Origin: Cololabis saira
Taxonomy: Eukaryota > Chordata > Actinopteri > Beloniformes > Belonidae
Direction: 5' to 3'
NCBI RefSeq assembly: GCF_033807715.1
Contig: NC_084596.1
Coordinates: 36,728,879-36,792,878 of the forward strand
DNA length: 64,000 nt
Below are positions 1-11,100 of this stretch, piece after piece (within the stretch, counting starts at the first letter, position 1; each line of letters opens with the position of its first letter). The translations under genes and the position numbers were made by a program. The notes beneath the pieces are model-generated. The model saw nothing but the letters and a program-made list of their open reading frames with translations. It had not been told where the DNA came from and searched no databases.

Positions 1-99
1 ATTTGATTAACGTCTCCTCCGGTGCCAGAGAAGACAGCAGTGCACAGTCCAGTGAATTTCTTTCCAAGTTTCACTGACTTTGAACATCTCTTTTTTCAG

Positions 100-3000
100 T
101 TACGGTCCCTTCAAGTCCTTCATGCAAGCAAGCAGGAAACTGCGGCACTTGAGTGTGTACTGTTGAGGAAAATCCCGGAAATGACTGACGTGCTGGGTGG
201 AGACGAAATCAAAACCATCCACGGCGACGCCTTTCTTCTTCAGCGTCTCCATGAAGAGCTCGATGTCCCGGTGCCGGATCACCTGGTCGGCTCGGGAGTA
301 CAGGTGGAAATGAGGCCAGGCGGGCGGAGCGTCCCGCACGGCGTCGTAGTGGTTCTTGTGCACGTACTTGGTCAAGGGGTACAACAGGACTCGCAGGAGG
401 AAGACGCTGACTGCAAAAAGTGCCAGGAGGACGTACTTTAAGGGCGGGCTGATTTTGGGCCCTAAAGTAGCCGTCAGTGCACGCAGGGCCCCTCGCACGT
501 TCCCGCTCCCCGGGGCGCTGTCCACCACGGCACCGATCACACACAGAGAACTGAACTGCTTGTCCTTGTGCAAGAGTTCAACGATGTAACGGTAGAGCAT
601 GAAGCCGCCGTTGCTGAACACGTGGAAGAAAACAGGGCTGTTCTCCACCTCGTAGTCGTAGAGGATCTCCAGCAGCTTGAGGGCGGTGCTGCTCAGCTCC
701 TTGTAGCCAAACGACTCCGAGATGAAGACGGTCTTCAGAGGAGCCGTGTAACGAACGGTGACACATCCCTAAAGGAGAGAAGTCAAAGGCAGGCGTTGAT
801 GCATTGATGGATGGATGGATGTGTAACAGGGTCATTTTATGACTGCGTGTTGAATTTTCCACCAACAGTGGTGTCCGTGAACACACCAGTTCCTGTGGTG
901 TATGAAGCCAAATCAAGGCCAAAAGTTTTGCTAATTTGAAAATAAAATTTGAACCTGAAAATTATTTTTTTTCCAGTTGCAATTTTTTCCCCCCAGTTTT
1001 AAATCTTTTTTTCAGTTTCTGACTTTTGGCCCCGATGTGGCGTGGGGGGCGTGGCATCAACTGAGAGGGGCGTGGCATCATGAGTGACAGCAGAACAGAG
1101 AAGGCGGGGGACGTTCCTCAGTCATGTTGCCTTCAGGAAACGTAGGTTGCAGAAGTTATCAGTAGAAGTATGATTCAACACTGTATATACACCATATTCA
1201 CGTGATGGGCAGTGGAAAAAACTGATATTAGTGACACATTTCTGTTTAAAAAGCTGTTTTAGACCGTACTTGGCACCAATCGCAGTATAAAAGCAATAAA
1301 CTATGCCAGACTGTACAGTTCAACAGCCACACTTTAAAGTTTGAAATTTCCCACTTCCACATACTACCAAGTACTCAGTTGATGCCACGCCCCCTACGCC
1401 AGATCGGGGCCAAAAGTCTGAGACTGAAAAAAAAAAAAGATATGAAACTGAAAAAAAGATTTGAAACTGAAATAAAAAGTTCTGAAACTGAAAAAAAGAT
1501 CTGATACTGAAAAAAAAAAATGTAGGTTCAAATTTTATTTTCAAATTAGCAAAACTTTTGGCCTTGATTTGGCTCCATAGTGGTGCATCTGGCAGATGCA
1601 TAAAAGGCGTTTGTGCTGAGTATCTTTGACTCTCCTCTGGTGGTGGAGAAGGCGTCTGGAGGAGCACTTGGTCTCTGCTGTTGCGGTTTTTATTCTCAAC
1701 AGTGCTCTCATTTTAGGCAGATTCTGACAAGGTTACAGATTAGTGTATTTTTTTTTGTCTGCATATATATTAATGGTTAATACCAAGTTTGGTAAAAATC
1801 TAAAGCATATATACGGTATGCATTTTAATATACAATTAATTTAATATACAACATAATGTTTGTTTTTTTTTTCCAGATTACTGTATTTTGATAAGTATTT
1901 GGAAAAGCCCTTCTCCAAAGGGAATGTTTTGATCTATATCACGTATTGGATACGATCACTAAGACCTGAGTTAATGTGGATTGTTTTTATTTATTAACCG
2001 GTCTTGTTTGGTTTGTTACTAACCTTGGTTTGTTTGCTTTCAATCATCATTTACTGTCAATTAGGTCTACTATATCAAGCTTTCTGAATCTGGGTGTTTT
2101 TAACTGAATTTATATGAAATTAAAAGGACTTGTTTTTATTATTGAATGTCAAAATAAACTTTAGTATCTTTACCACTACTTACCATCATCGACAACAAAT
2201 TGAACTCTGAGGCAAACTGTCAAGCTGTGTACAAAAAGGGACGCCAGCGCCTGTTTTGTCTGAGAAAACTGTCCACTTTTAACATTTCCAGGACCATGCT
2301 GATCTTGTTTTTTCGTGCTTTTATAGAATCAGTTGTATCTTTCTGTCTTGCTTCATGGTTTGGAAATGTGTCCTTTAAAAACAAAAATTGTTTAAACCAA
2401 ATCGTGAAATGGTCGAGCAAGCTGATTGGTGAGTCTCAGCTTCATCCAGAATCCCTGTATACTAATCAGTTACAGAGGAGAGCTGGCTCTATTTTAAAAG
2501 ACAACTCCCACCCTCTTAAAGGTGAGTTTCATGGTTCCTGCTTGCAAAACCAAACGCTACAAAAACAGCTTTGTACCAGCAGCCATCAGTGCTATTAACA
2601 AGTGAGAGAAACTGCAACATAACCTTGTATTTAAGTTTTGTACCTTTATCTTGTTTTTATGAAAAGGCACATTTTTTTTATCCTTTGGCTTGGTTTGAAT
2701 ATTTTAGTGTTTTTTATCTACTGATGTTTTATACTTATTTTGCTTCTTATCCGGGGGTCGTCCTTTTTGTTCTTTGTTCTTTTAGTCAAAGCACTGTTGT
2801 CACTTTTTCTTGTCCTGTGTTGTTGAGTGTATGGTTTTTGGATTGTATGAATCACTCACTGTAAACCAAATTTACCCAAGGGTACAATAAATAAATCTGT
2901 AAATAAATAATACATTCTGGTTTCGGTTCTTTCAGTTGTCAGCCTTACCTGCTTTCTATTTTTTAGGGAATCCTTTTCTTTTTTTGTTGGTTAGTTTCTG

Positions 3001-4205
3001 GTAGCGGTTTATTTGTTTATTTAATAAGGATCCCCATTAGTCTTCACCATGGGAAGACTATAATTCCTTGGGTCCACACATAGACATACAAAAGATTACA
3101 ATAATCACAACTCAAAAAGGGTGAAAAACATTCACGAGAATTCCTAAAATAATAAATTGAAACACAAATAAAAGATTAAGTAACCAACCAAAACCTTTCA
3201 CATCTTAAGTAACAATATTTGCTACTATCACCAGATCTGTATCCACTTTTGAACAAAAATAGTTTGCAACGACTTTATAATTTATCATATACTTATACCA
3301 GTGGTTCCCAACCTTTTTTCCTTGGAGCCCCCCCTACTTGTGTCTAAGACCAACCAGGCCCCCCGACCCGTACGTACTGGCACCAAAAGAGTAAAGTTAT
3401 TCGTTACAAACCTTTAATTGAAAAAATGAACATTAATTATGTTTTTTTGATTTATTTCTCTTTGGTTTACCCTGTACTTTGTTTTTCTCACCTTCCTTTT
3501 GTGTCACCAATGTATAAAATACGCACAAAAAATAATTGCAAGGACATAAAAATATTTCTGAAAAATGTCTCTTTTAATATGAGAGCAACATTTTTTAACA
3601 TTTTTCATTTAAAAACCTGTCGGAGTAGTATGATTAAATGTTGAATAATGATATAATAATACGTTTTTAAGTTTTTATCCTGATAAATAACTTAGCATTT
3701 TAAAATGACCAAAATATAGTGAAAAATAAGTGGGTTTATACAGACTTGGATTACTGTATTCCATTAGGTGTGTTATTATGGTTTTTTATTTATTTAACAT
3801 GTGTAAATATAATTTTTAAAACTGCATATCCTCAAAGCAGACAAAGACCCCGTCCACACGTAGCCGGATATCTGCGGATATCTGATAAACCGGAGATATT
3901 TTCCTACGTTTGGACCTGTCATCCACATGAAAACGCAAATAAACGAAGGTTTAAAAAAACTCCGGGCAAAGTGAAGATTTTTGAAAACTCCGTTTATGTA
4001 GATGCGTGTAGACACACACAACCGGAGTTTTGCGTTTTCGAACGTCACATTATGCGCCAAAACAACAACAAATCTGCTCTGACGTGCGCCTTTTGTTTAC
4101 TACAGAACTACAGATGATCCAGCATCTGTTCTCCAAGCTATTAAATAAATGGTCTCTGGTCTTGACCACCGCTTACTGCGTTACACCGACACAGAGCCAC
4201 GGGGG

Positions 4206-4243
<38 letters not shown>

Positions 4244-5350
4244 GAGAAGGAGACGCGCCTGCCGGGGAAGCGGAGCCGCGGAGGTGCAGCTTCCCCAGGA
4301 GCCGCAGATGATCTACAGGTTTGAAATGCTTGTGAATGTAGTCGAAAACGCAGATCTTCGGTTACGTGTGGAAGGGGTTTTTTATTTAAAACGATGTAAT
4401 GTGGATGCAAATTTTTTTATAAACGGAGGGGGGAAATATTCTGTTTTAAAAATACCCGGCTACGTGTGGACGGGGTCAAAGTTTCACGTCCCCCCAGAGA
4501 TCTCTGGCGCCCCCCCAGGGGGGCCCAGACCCCAGGTTAGGAAACACTGACTTACACTACTATACTGCACTCATAGCCTACAGTAATTTAGAATATATTT
4601 ACTATTAATTTCATAATATACTTACAATTTGCACAATAATCACAATATATACCTAGGACCGATCATTACTTCCTTCTGAACCACAGCTGCTTCAGTCTCC
4701 TTTTAAAACCTATTAATTATTGCAACTAGACATGGGGGGAGATGGTTCCAGTGTGTGACTGCTCTATACAGCGGTGAACTTTGTCCATGTGAGAGTAATT
4801 ATTTAACAGGGCTAGCTCGGTCATGGATGGATGAATGAATGAATGAATGAATGAATGAATGAATGAATGTTGACAGGTCACATGGCCTGTGTAAAGCAGC
4901 TGTGCCATCAGAGGTGACAAACACATGACTGAACTAGGTGTATATTGACCTGTTGGTTGTAGATGGAGCTGTACTTGGAGAGGTGCTTGTCTCTGCAGCC
5001 AGCCCAGCCCAGCAGGATCACCACCGGCTCCTTAGTGCCCGGCCAGTGTCTCTCTGGAAACACACACACACACCATCACTGCAGGCTGAAGCCTGATTTA
5101 TGGTTCAGCGTTAAATAGACGCAGACCTACGGCGTACGGTACGCGTCGGTGTAACGCGGAACCATAAATCAGCCTTAAGCTAACCATCCCAGACAACGGC
5201 TACAACAGCATCTTTGGTTAAAAACCAAAGGCATCTCGTCGGTTTCCCTTTAGAGACACAAAAGGCATTTTTATGTATAAGAATACAGCGCTAACCTGAC
5301 GTCCCCGCGTCTGGAAACACAATATTGTAGTCAATGTCATCGGCTGCCAT
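100..5350 (-). CDS. tmem53: TMEM53 (transmembrane protein 53, DUF829 family), 3 coding exons
   Basis: Coding exons on the minus strand are 5350-5296, 5053-4950 and 768-100, 828 bp in total, encoding 275 aa, close to the length of mammalian TMEM53. Exon 1 starts [18 protein letters not shown] and exon 2 carries [20 protein letters not shown], the conserved start of the alpha/beta-hydrolase-like DUF829 fold. Exon 3 carries [12 protein letters not shown], then FHVFSNGGF with a candidate nucleophile-like serine. A hydrophobic stretch at about residues 163-185 ([19 protein letters not shown]) is the likely membrane segment. Donors are GTTAGC and GTCAAT, acceptors are TTCCAG and TTTTAG, and all phases join without a stop. 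The family is known as nuclear-envelope transmembrane protein NET4; no enzyme activity is claimed here. The 3' UTR runs off the left edge. Intron 2 (4949-769) is filled with transposons. Confidence 0.95.
901..1579. mobile_element. Fold-back element with TATGGAG-type termini and 6-bp target duplication, copy 1
   Basis: The left end is TATGAAGCCAAATCAAGGCC and the right end is its inverted copy ending GGCTCCATA, with arms of about 65 bp. Direct repeats GTGGTG at 895-900 and 1580-1585 flank it. The interior holds short tandem units of GAAACTGAAAAAAAGAT type and a second inverted pair around GGGGCCAAAAGTC. It carries no coding capacity. A shorter sister copy is at 20599-20862. It lies in tmem53 intron 2. 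Confidence 0.85.
2170..2925 (+). mobile_element. 5'-truncated LINE (L2/CR1-like) reverse transcriptase C-terminus
   Basis: The open frame at 2200-2598 reads [20 protein letters not shown] and continues with [20 protein letters not shown]. That is the pattern found at the C-terminal end of fish L2/Rex/CR1-class LINE reverse transcriptases (VYKKGQQRLYFLRRL type). It ends with an AT-rich tail of AATAAATAAAT units near 2887-2912. The 5' part is missing and the frame is partly decayed. It sits in tmem53 intron 2. Assignment to L2 rather than another CR1-group clade is inference. Confidence 0.7.
3003..3290. repeat. Probable interspersed repeat fragment, unclassified
   Basis: It begins with a simple TTTATTTGTTTATTTAAT motif, followed by AAGGATCCCCATTAGTC, a composition typical of a reverse-oriented retroelement 3' end. 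It directly abuts the hAT element at 3299. No second copy exists in the window to confirm the boundaries. Confidence 0.3.
3847..4476. mobile_element. Nested element with ACCCCGTCCACACGTAGCCGG inverted ends
   Basis: The left end ACCCCGTCCACACGTAGCC is repeated in inverse at the right as GGCTACGTGTGGACGGGGT. Direct repeats CAAAG at 3842-3846 and 4477-4481 suggest a 5-bp target duplication, though a 3-bp AAA duplication with longer ends cannot be excluded. It contains the 36-base poly-G run. The superfamily is unresolved. Confidence 0.7.
4207..4242 (+). repeat. Poly-G tract (36 G, preceded by GGGGGC)
   Basis: Uninterrupted G homopolymer inside the nested element at 3847-4476. It is able to form G-quadruplexes, and length error in assembly is likely. 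Confidence 0.95.
4822..4868 (+). repeat. (GAAT)n microsatellite
   Basis: About eleven GAAT units follow GGATG. It lies in tmem53 intron 2, about 80 bases from exon 2. Confidence 0.9.
5089..5176. mobile_element. Short palindromic MITE, AAGGCTGATTTATGGTTC family
   Basis: The left end AAGCCTGATTTATGGTTC is mirrored by GAACCATAAATCAGCCTT. The core holds CTACGGCGTACGGTACGCGTCG. A second copy is at 62031-62118. It is in tmem53 intron 1. A PIF/Harbinger relationship is an inference from the fish families I know with this end sequence. Confidence 0.75.
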
Positions 5351-5618
5351 GTCTGTGCTATAGTGTCATCTGTCCTCCCGTCGGGTTCCTGTGAACAAAA
5401 GGTTCAAATCCCAGCTGCCGAGGGCTGGATTAAAACGAGTCCATTGGTGGCGATTGGACGGTACCAGCTACAGAGCTGCAGACCCAGATCTCTCCTCCCT
5501 GCACGCAGGTGTCGTGTTGAATTATGTCCACGTGGTGAGATCTGGCCGCATCTCGCGGGAGCGCGCCCCGGCGGAAGCAGCCGGACCTTGCAGTGATTTC
5601 TGCACGAGTTTCCTTTTA

Positions 5619-5910
5619 TATGGAGGATTTTTTGTGCCAAAATTAAATAAATAAATACATCATTAATTAATTAAAATGTGAATGAAATATATCATTAATT
5701 AATTAAATGTGTCATTAATTAATTAAATGCTGAAATAATAAATATATTTTTTTTTACTTAAAATGAATTGTATTTTAATTCGTTAATGACATATTTAATT
5801 CTAGTTTTAGTGAATTAATGACACATTTAATTAATTCATTATATATTTCATTCCCATTTTAATTAATTAATGATGTATTTATTTAATTTTGGCACAAAAA
5901 ATCCTCCATA
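5619..5910. mobile_element. Fold-back element with TATGGAGG ends and 6-bp target duplication
   Basis: Left TATGGAGGATTTTTTGTGCC and right GGCACAAAAAATCCTCCATA are inverted copies, and the similarity continues inward through repeated ATTAATTAATTAA blocks to almost the centre, so the element is nearly one hairpin. Direct repeats CTTTTA at 5613-5618 and 5911-5916 flank it. The ends share TATGGAG and the 6-bp duplication length with the elements at 901 and 20599. It lies about 270 bp upstream of the tmem53 start. Confidence 0.8.
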
Positions 5911-5916
5911 CTTTTA

Positions 5917-6798
5917 AAGATATTCATCAATTATTAAAAAAAATCCATAATGCAAAACAACAAAATATTTTATGTTGGTATATGGCAGCAGATAAAACTA
6001 CGGCCAAACTTGAAGGATGTATTTTAAATTGATATAAACTACCTTGTTGCAGCTATCCTTGTTCAGTTTTTGATATTATGTTTTGCCTTTGTTTTTTTGT
6101 CCTTTGTTCTATTATCTTTGTATTACCTTTTTTCTGTTTTTCTTTCAATTGTTTTCATTGAATGCTTAGGTCCAAGGGATGGGTTTGGAAGGGGCTGAGA
6201 ATATGTGTTAATGTTTGTTTAACATCATTGTGGATGCCACTGTTGATAATAAGAAAATCATGAAAAATAAATAAAAACATTTGATCACAAAAAAAATAAG
6301 TTGAACTTATTGGATTTGGTGCAATTTAAAGTTCATATAAGGTGGCACAGGGCCGGCCCAAGCCTCCATGGGGCCCGAAGCAAAATGTGATTTTGGGGGC
6401 CCTCTATTACTGCCAATAATACTGATTATTGATCATTCACACACCCATTTTATTTAATGTTCTTCCCTGGCATTACAAATACAATTGTAAAACTAGATGT
6501 AATAACTTTTTGTTGTAGTTAGATTTTAATCCACAGTGATTAAGACCATGGAAGCAGACAACAAATTAACAAACTTGCAGAAAAATCTTTCAATTCATAT
6601 TTTGCAAAGTCAGCAACTGCCCTACTGGCCAAACAGAGAAGTATTAGATAAAACGTCAAAGAGCTGCACAGTTGCAGCAGTGTTGTTTGAAATTATTTTA
6701 TTATAATTGCAATTAAAGGAATCTTATATGTGACTTTTAATCGCAGTGAGTATCCTGATATTGAAATAGGCCAGTTCAGTCTAATTACACTTGATTTC

Positions 6799-6859
<61 letters not shown>

Positions 6860-7668
6860 TATGAAATCCGAAAAAATACCCCAAATTAGTCAAAACTGGT
6901 AAAAATTGCATCAGTCTGTTTAATTGTAATAATATATGATTGTAGTAACCTGATTTCTCTTTTTTTAATTCGTTTATATAAAACCTACGCTCCAACGTCA
7001 TTTTCCTGCTGTGGGTTTGAATGACACTGTGCTTTTGATGAATGATAATATTATGATATAATAAAAGCCGCCCAGGCTGCGAGGTCTCCGCTGAGCGCGC
7101 TCCCGCCGCATTACATCTGTGCATGTTGCTGAAGTCTCCAGTACACCGGTCTTCTTCTCTGTAACCACCAGGGCTGATGTTGCTCTAGCGCCCCCTGTCT
7201 GTAGCTCCCGCTGTGTTTTCTACCAACATTTAACGTTTCTGTGCTTTTCTTCATGTTTTGTCGGATTCTCGATGTATGAAAAGGAAAGTTAATATCAAAA
7301 TGTAATTTGTATCAAATTTAAGGTTATTTAAATAGCGTAAGCAATGAACTGTATTTCTCCCATTTGCTCTGGGGTTCATAATTAAAAGATGCTCCAAAGT
7401 TCATGAGTCTCATCTCACGGATTCACTCTGCACTTTTAGCACTTGAACGTAAAAATAAAAAACGAAATACTGTATACAATGCATACATATTTAAACTTAC
7501 AGAAGATTCACACAGTCATTATGATATATTTCTATAACCCTAAAATGTCTCCAATATTTTTGATTTCTTCATCCAACTGCTTACATCATGTTATATTGCC
7601 ATTTGGACATGTATGATTCTTCAAGACAAACCCAGATGACAAAGATCACAATTAATTGATGAAAAGTT
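5917..7668. other. Intergenic region between tmem53 and toe1, no gene seen
   Basis: AT-rich sequence. A one-sided transposon-like fragment lies near 6350-6410 (GGGCCGGCCCAAGCC). No reading frame with family similarity was recognised. A GC-richer patch at 7070-7190 has no partner. Confidence 0.6.
6802..6853 (+). repeat. (TA)n microsatellite
   Basis: About 26 uninterrupted TA units between tmem53 and toe1. Confidence 0.95.
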
Positions 7669-7674
7669 TTTATT
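7669..7674 (-). terminator. toe1 candidate polyadenylation signal AATAAA
   Basis: The plus strand reads TTTATT, giving AATAAA on the toe1 strand, about 475 bp past the toe1 stop codon. No closer canonical signal was noticed. Confidence 0.5.
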
Positions 7675-8148
7675 CTAATCTAAAACAGTAATATAAGATC
7701 TACCACGTGGCATCGAGTGAAACTAAACATCATCTCACCTCCTGCTTAATGACAGCGGATTGGAGGAGTGTTTCATTCGTCTAAATGTCCTTGAAAAACA
7801 TGAGATCACCTGTATTTTGCAAGGAAGCCTTGAAATTCACATTTTTTTGGTCACTGTATAATTATGCTGACATTTCCTTTACATATTTGTTAGGAATTCT
7901 TTAATCAATGAATAAAAGAAGAAAAAAAACTACTTAGATAACCCACAGGCACAAAAGCAGATGTGTGCAACAATAAAACCAATGAAAATACCTTCACTTA
8001 CAGGTATTTGAACTAAAATTTGGCTACATGAAACATTCGAGTGTGTCAAACTGACTTCTCTAGCAAATTTTCAGAAATATCACTATCACAAAAAAAAAAA
8101 AAAAAAAAAAAAGACATGTCAGTCAACAGTTGAACAAAAGTCCTGACA

Positions 8149-11100
8149 CTAGGTTTTCCCACTCCACACCAATTCCATTTTCTGAATGTGGGCCTTGGAT
8201 GACTTGCAGAAGGTGCTTTTAACCACATTCAGAGGAGCCGCCTTTCCGCTGAGATAGACCTTGTTAAGACAAGTAGAAAGCCACGGCTGCTCTTTCTCCT
8301 CCTTTGCTTCTCCAGCCCCTTCCTCTTTCTTCTTCTTGTTGAGCGCACAAGAGTAGGCAAAGATGTATGCTGTCATATAGGCATCAAACCCTGCCCGATG
8401 TGATCCTCCATCCACCTTCTTCTTCTGTGGATTTGTCTCAGCAGAGCCGTCAGCAACACTTCCATCTCCACCTTCACTTGCAGCTGTTGTTTCTCTTGGC
8501 TCCGTTTCATGTTCCAACATCCCATTTCCCTCATTGTTAGTGTTCATACTCAGTGCCTCATCCTGCTTGTCGTTTCCATCCAGGTCCGTTTGTTTCACGA
8601 GGTCTGTGTTCTGTGTGTCGCCTGGTGTTTTTTCTGGATCCACTTCTATGTTGGGTTTTTTGCTTTCGGGGGCACCGTCTAGGAGGGCGGAGTCCTCTGC
8701 TGCCTGTCCTTTAGCTTTCTTCTTCTCCCTCTGTCTCTTCCTCTTTCTCTTCTTCCTGTCGTCTTTGCATTTCTCGTCTTGGAGGACGATGAGGTCTGTG
8801 TCGTGGGAAAGCTGACAATTTGTGCCGTTTGGACACCAGCCAAAAGCCTTTCACACAAACAGACACAAACACAGGGCAGTTATTTACCACATTTGCAATT
8901 GATTAGAGGTTTAATGTATAAAATCACAATCTTTGCTTTAAATTAATCTGTAAGAAATGGCTTTTGAAAGAAAACCTAAACCGTTTCAGCATTGCCATGA
9001 GAGAGGCATTACATACATTTATTACATATGGGTCAATGACGAATAAGGATTTTCAACAGGTCAATTTTAAAATAATAAAAAAAGAATATCTATTGCAGTA
9101 GTTCAAACCTTAAGAATGTTGTGTACACATAAATTCATATAAAAATTTTAAATTAAGTAATTTCAGAGTTTTTTGTCAAGAGGAATTGGCACTAGCCTTA
9201 AAAAAGGTCATGTGGTGCAACCATGATTCATATTAAAATAAATTAATTTCCTTAACATCTTGACATCTTTTTTTTTTTTTTTTTTTACAAGTTTTCAGTA
9301 TTATACAAAATGGTTGTTTTTTTTAATGGTGATGATGTATCAGTCAAACTTTGTTTGTATATTATGATGGAAATATAAATACAATACATGTGTTGCAATC
9401 TTGCACACTACAAGACATTTCGGAAATCATGCCAGATAGGGCAGAAGATTGATTAGAAACATTTAGAGTGATTTCAAAAAAGTTTTCAAAAAAACAAGAG
9501 TCATGGTCTAACGGTCGCACCACATGACATTTTGATGCTTAAAACAACAACAAAATCCCAAATAACTAGTATTTTTTGTAAAATTCAAGTGAGTCCATAT
9601 GTGGGACAGGTAGTTCATATATATGGTATCTTTTTATCCATTTAAACCCTTTTTGAATTGAAAAAAAATCTGTTTTTCAGAAAATATTGGCGTCACGTCA
9701 TTGACCCATATACAGGATGTCCTTGCATGAAAATGGACACCCTGAAGCTCAGCATAAGTTGTTCTGACCATGTGGACGGCAGCAACGCCTTCTGGTCAGA
9801 CGAAGACTGCGTTCTTTGGCTCAGTGAACAGAAACATGTATATAAGACTACTGGCATGAAAACCTGAACAACAATGCAACACCACGGTGGTAGCATCATA
9901 GTCTGGGGACGGTCTTATTTTATTTATCCATTTGTCTTCAAGTGGAACTGGAGCGATTGCACAAAAGGAGGCTCCGGCATTTCATCAGCTGACTCTCAAA
10001 CAAGTCGATGACACCTTGGTGTCATCGACTTGTGTCGGCACCTGAGGTGCGGACATGACCCAGTATGGTTTCACAACTGGACTATATTTTAGTTTGCACT
10101 TTATATGCCATTTTTTAACATTATATTTCATGTTTATTTTAATATGAATGTGCTTTTATTGTCTGAGTGGAAGTGTGGTTGCTTTTTATGTTTTGATGAG
10201 CTGCTGGACAATTGAATTTCCCTTCGGGGATGAATAAAGTTCTATCTATCCATCTTTCTTCAAGAAAAACAACTTGTATAGAAAAGTTTGGTTTTTTTTT
10301 TGTCTATTAAACATCTTGTATTGAAAAAGAAAAGCTTTCACAGAGAGCAAGATATTTCTGTAACATTCCAGTCTCTATTGTCTGGAAACAACACAAGAAA
10401 GAAATCACATGGAGGGTCCAGCATGAATAAGTGCTGGTCAGACTGCTGTGAGTCCAGTTGGACAGTGAGGCTGCCATGCCAGTGCTAGAATTTTTTATTT
10501 ATTTTGGCCTAACCCAACAGTCCCTTTATACAAAACAACACTCTTATTGTGGAAAAAAACATAACAATCAGTTAAACTTACAGAGAAGCGCTGGCAGACG
10601 TCACTCTGTTCCTCTGACGAAGCTACCGCAGGACAGTCTCTATATTCCACGTAGGTGGACAGCTGGCCGGCGTACCGAATGAACTCTACACCAAACTGAG
10701 GTCCCAGCGCTCCGGCTGTGACGCTGCGACTGTTATCCAGTTTGCTGGAAGGAGGAGAAGAAAATGTCAGGAAACACAAAGGACTATTGTTGTCGGTTCC
10801 TATTTTAAAATCAAAGAAATCATAATGCTGAAAATATTTTGATTGATTGATTTTATATTATATGAAAATAAAATCAATGCACACACATAAATAAAACTAA
10901 TCTCAAGATTTGCAAGGAAGTTAAAACTACACGTTAATACAACATTAATTTGAAGCCAAAAAAACATTCCATGAAATTTGGCACAAAATTGTATGCAAGG
11001 CCCCAGACTCAGTCGTTTTAGTTTCACTTTCAATTACTTTGCTGTTTGGAGCATGATTACATGAAGGCATATTCATTAAAAAATAAATTAAACAAAATAC

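Larger units (their letters stand above)
3299..4549. mobile_element. hAT-like non-autonomous transposon (CAGTGGTTCCCAAC ends)
   Basis: Left terminus CAGTGGTTCCCAACC and right terminus GGTTAGGAAACACTG form imperfect terminal inverted repeats. They are flanked by 8-bp target duplications ACTTATAC (3291-3298) and ACTTACAC (4550-4557), one mismatch. C-rich subterminal sequence (GGAGCCCCCC and GGCGCCCCCC) is mirrored at both ends. No transposase is visible. A second element is nested at 3847-4476. Host location is tmem53 intron 2. Confidence 0.85.
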
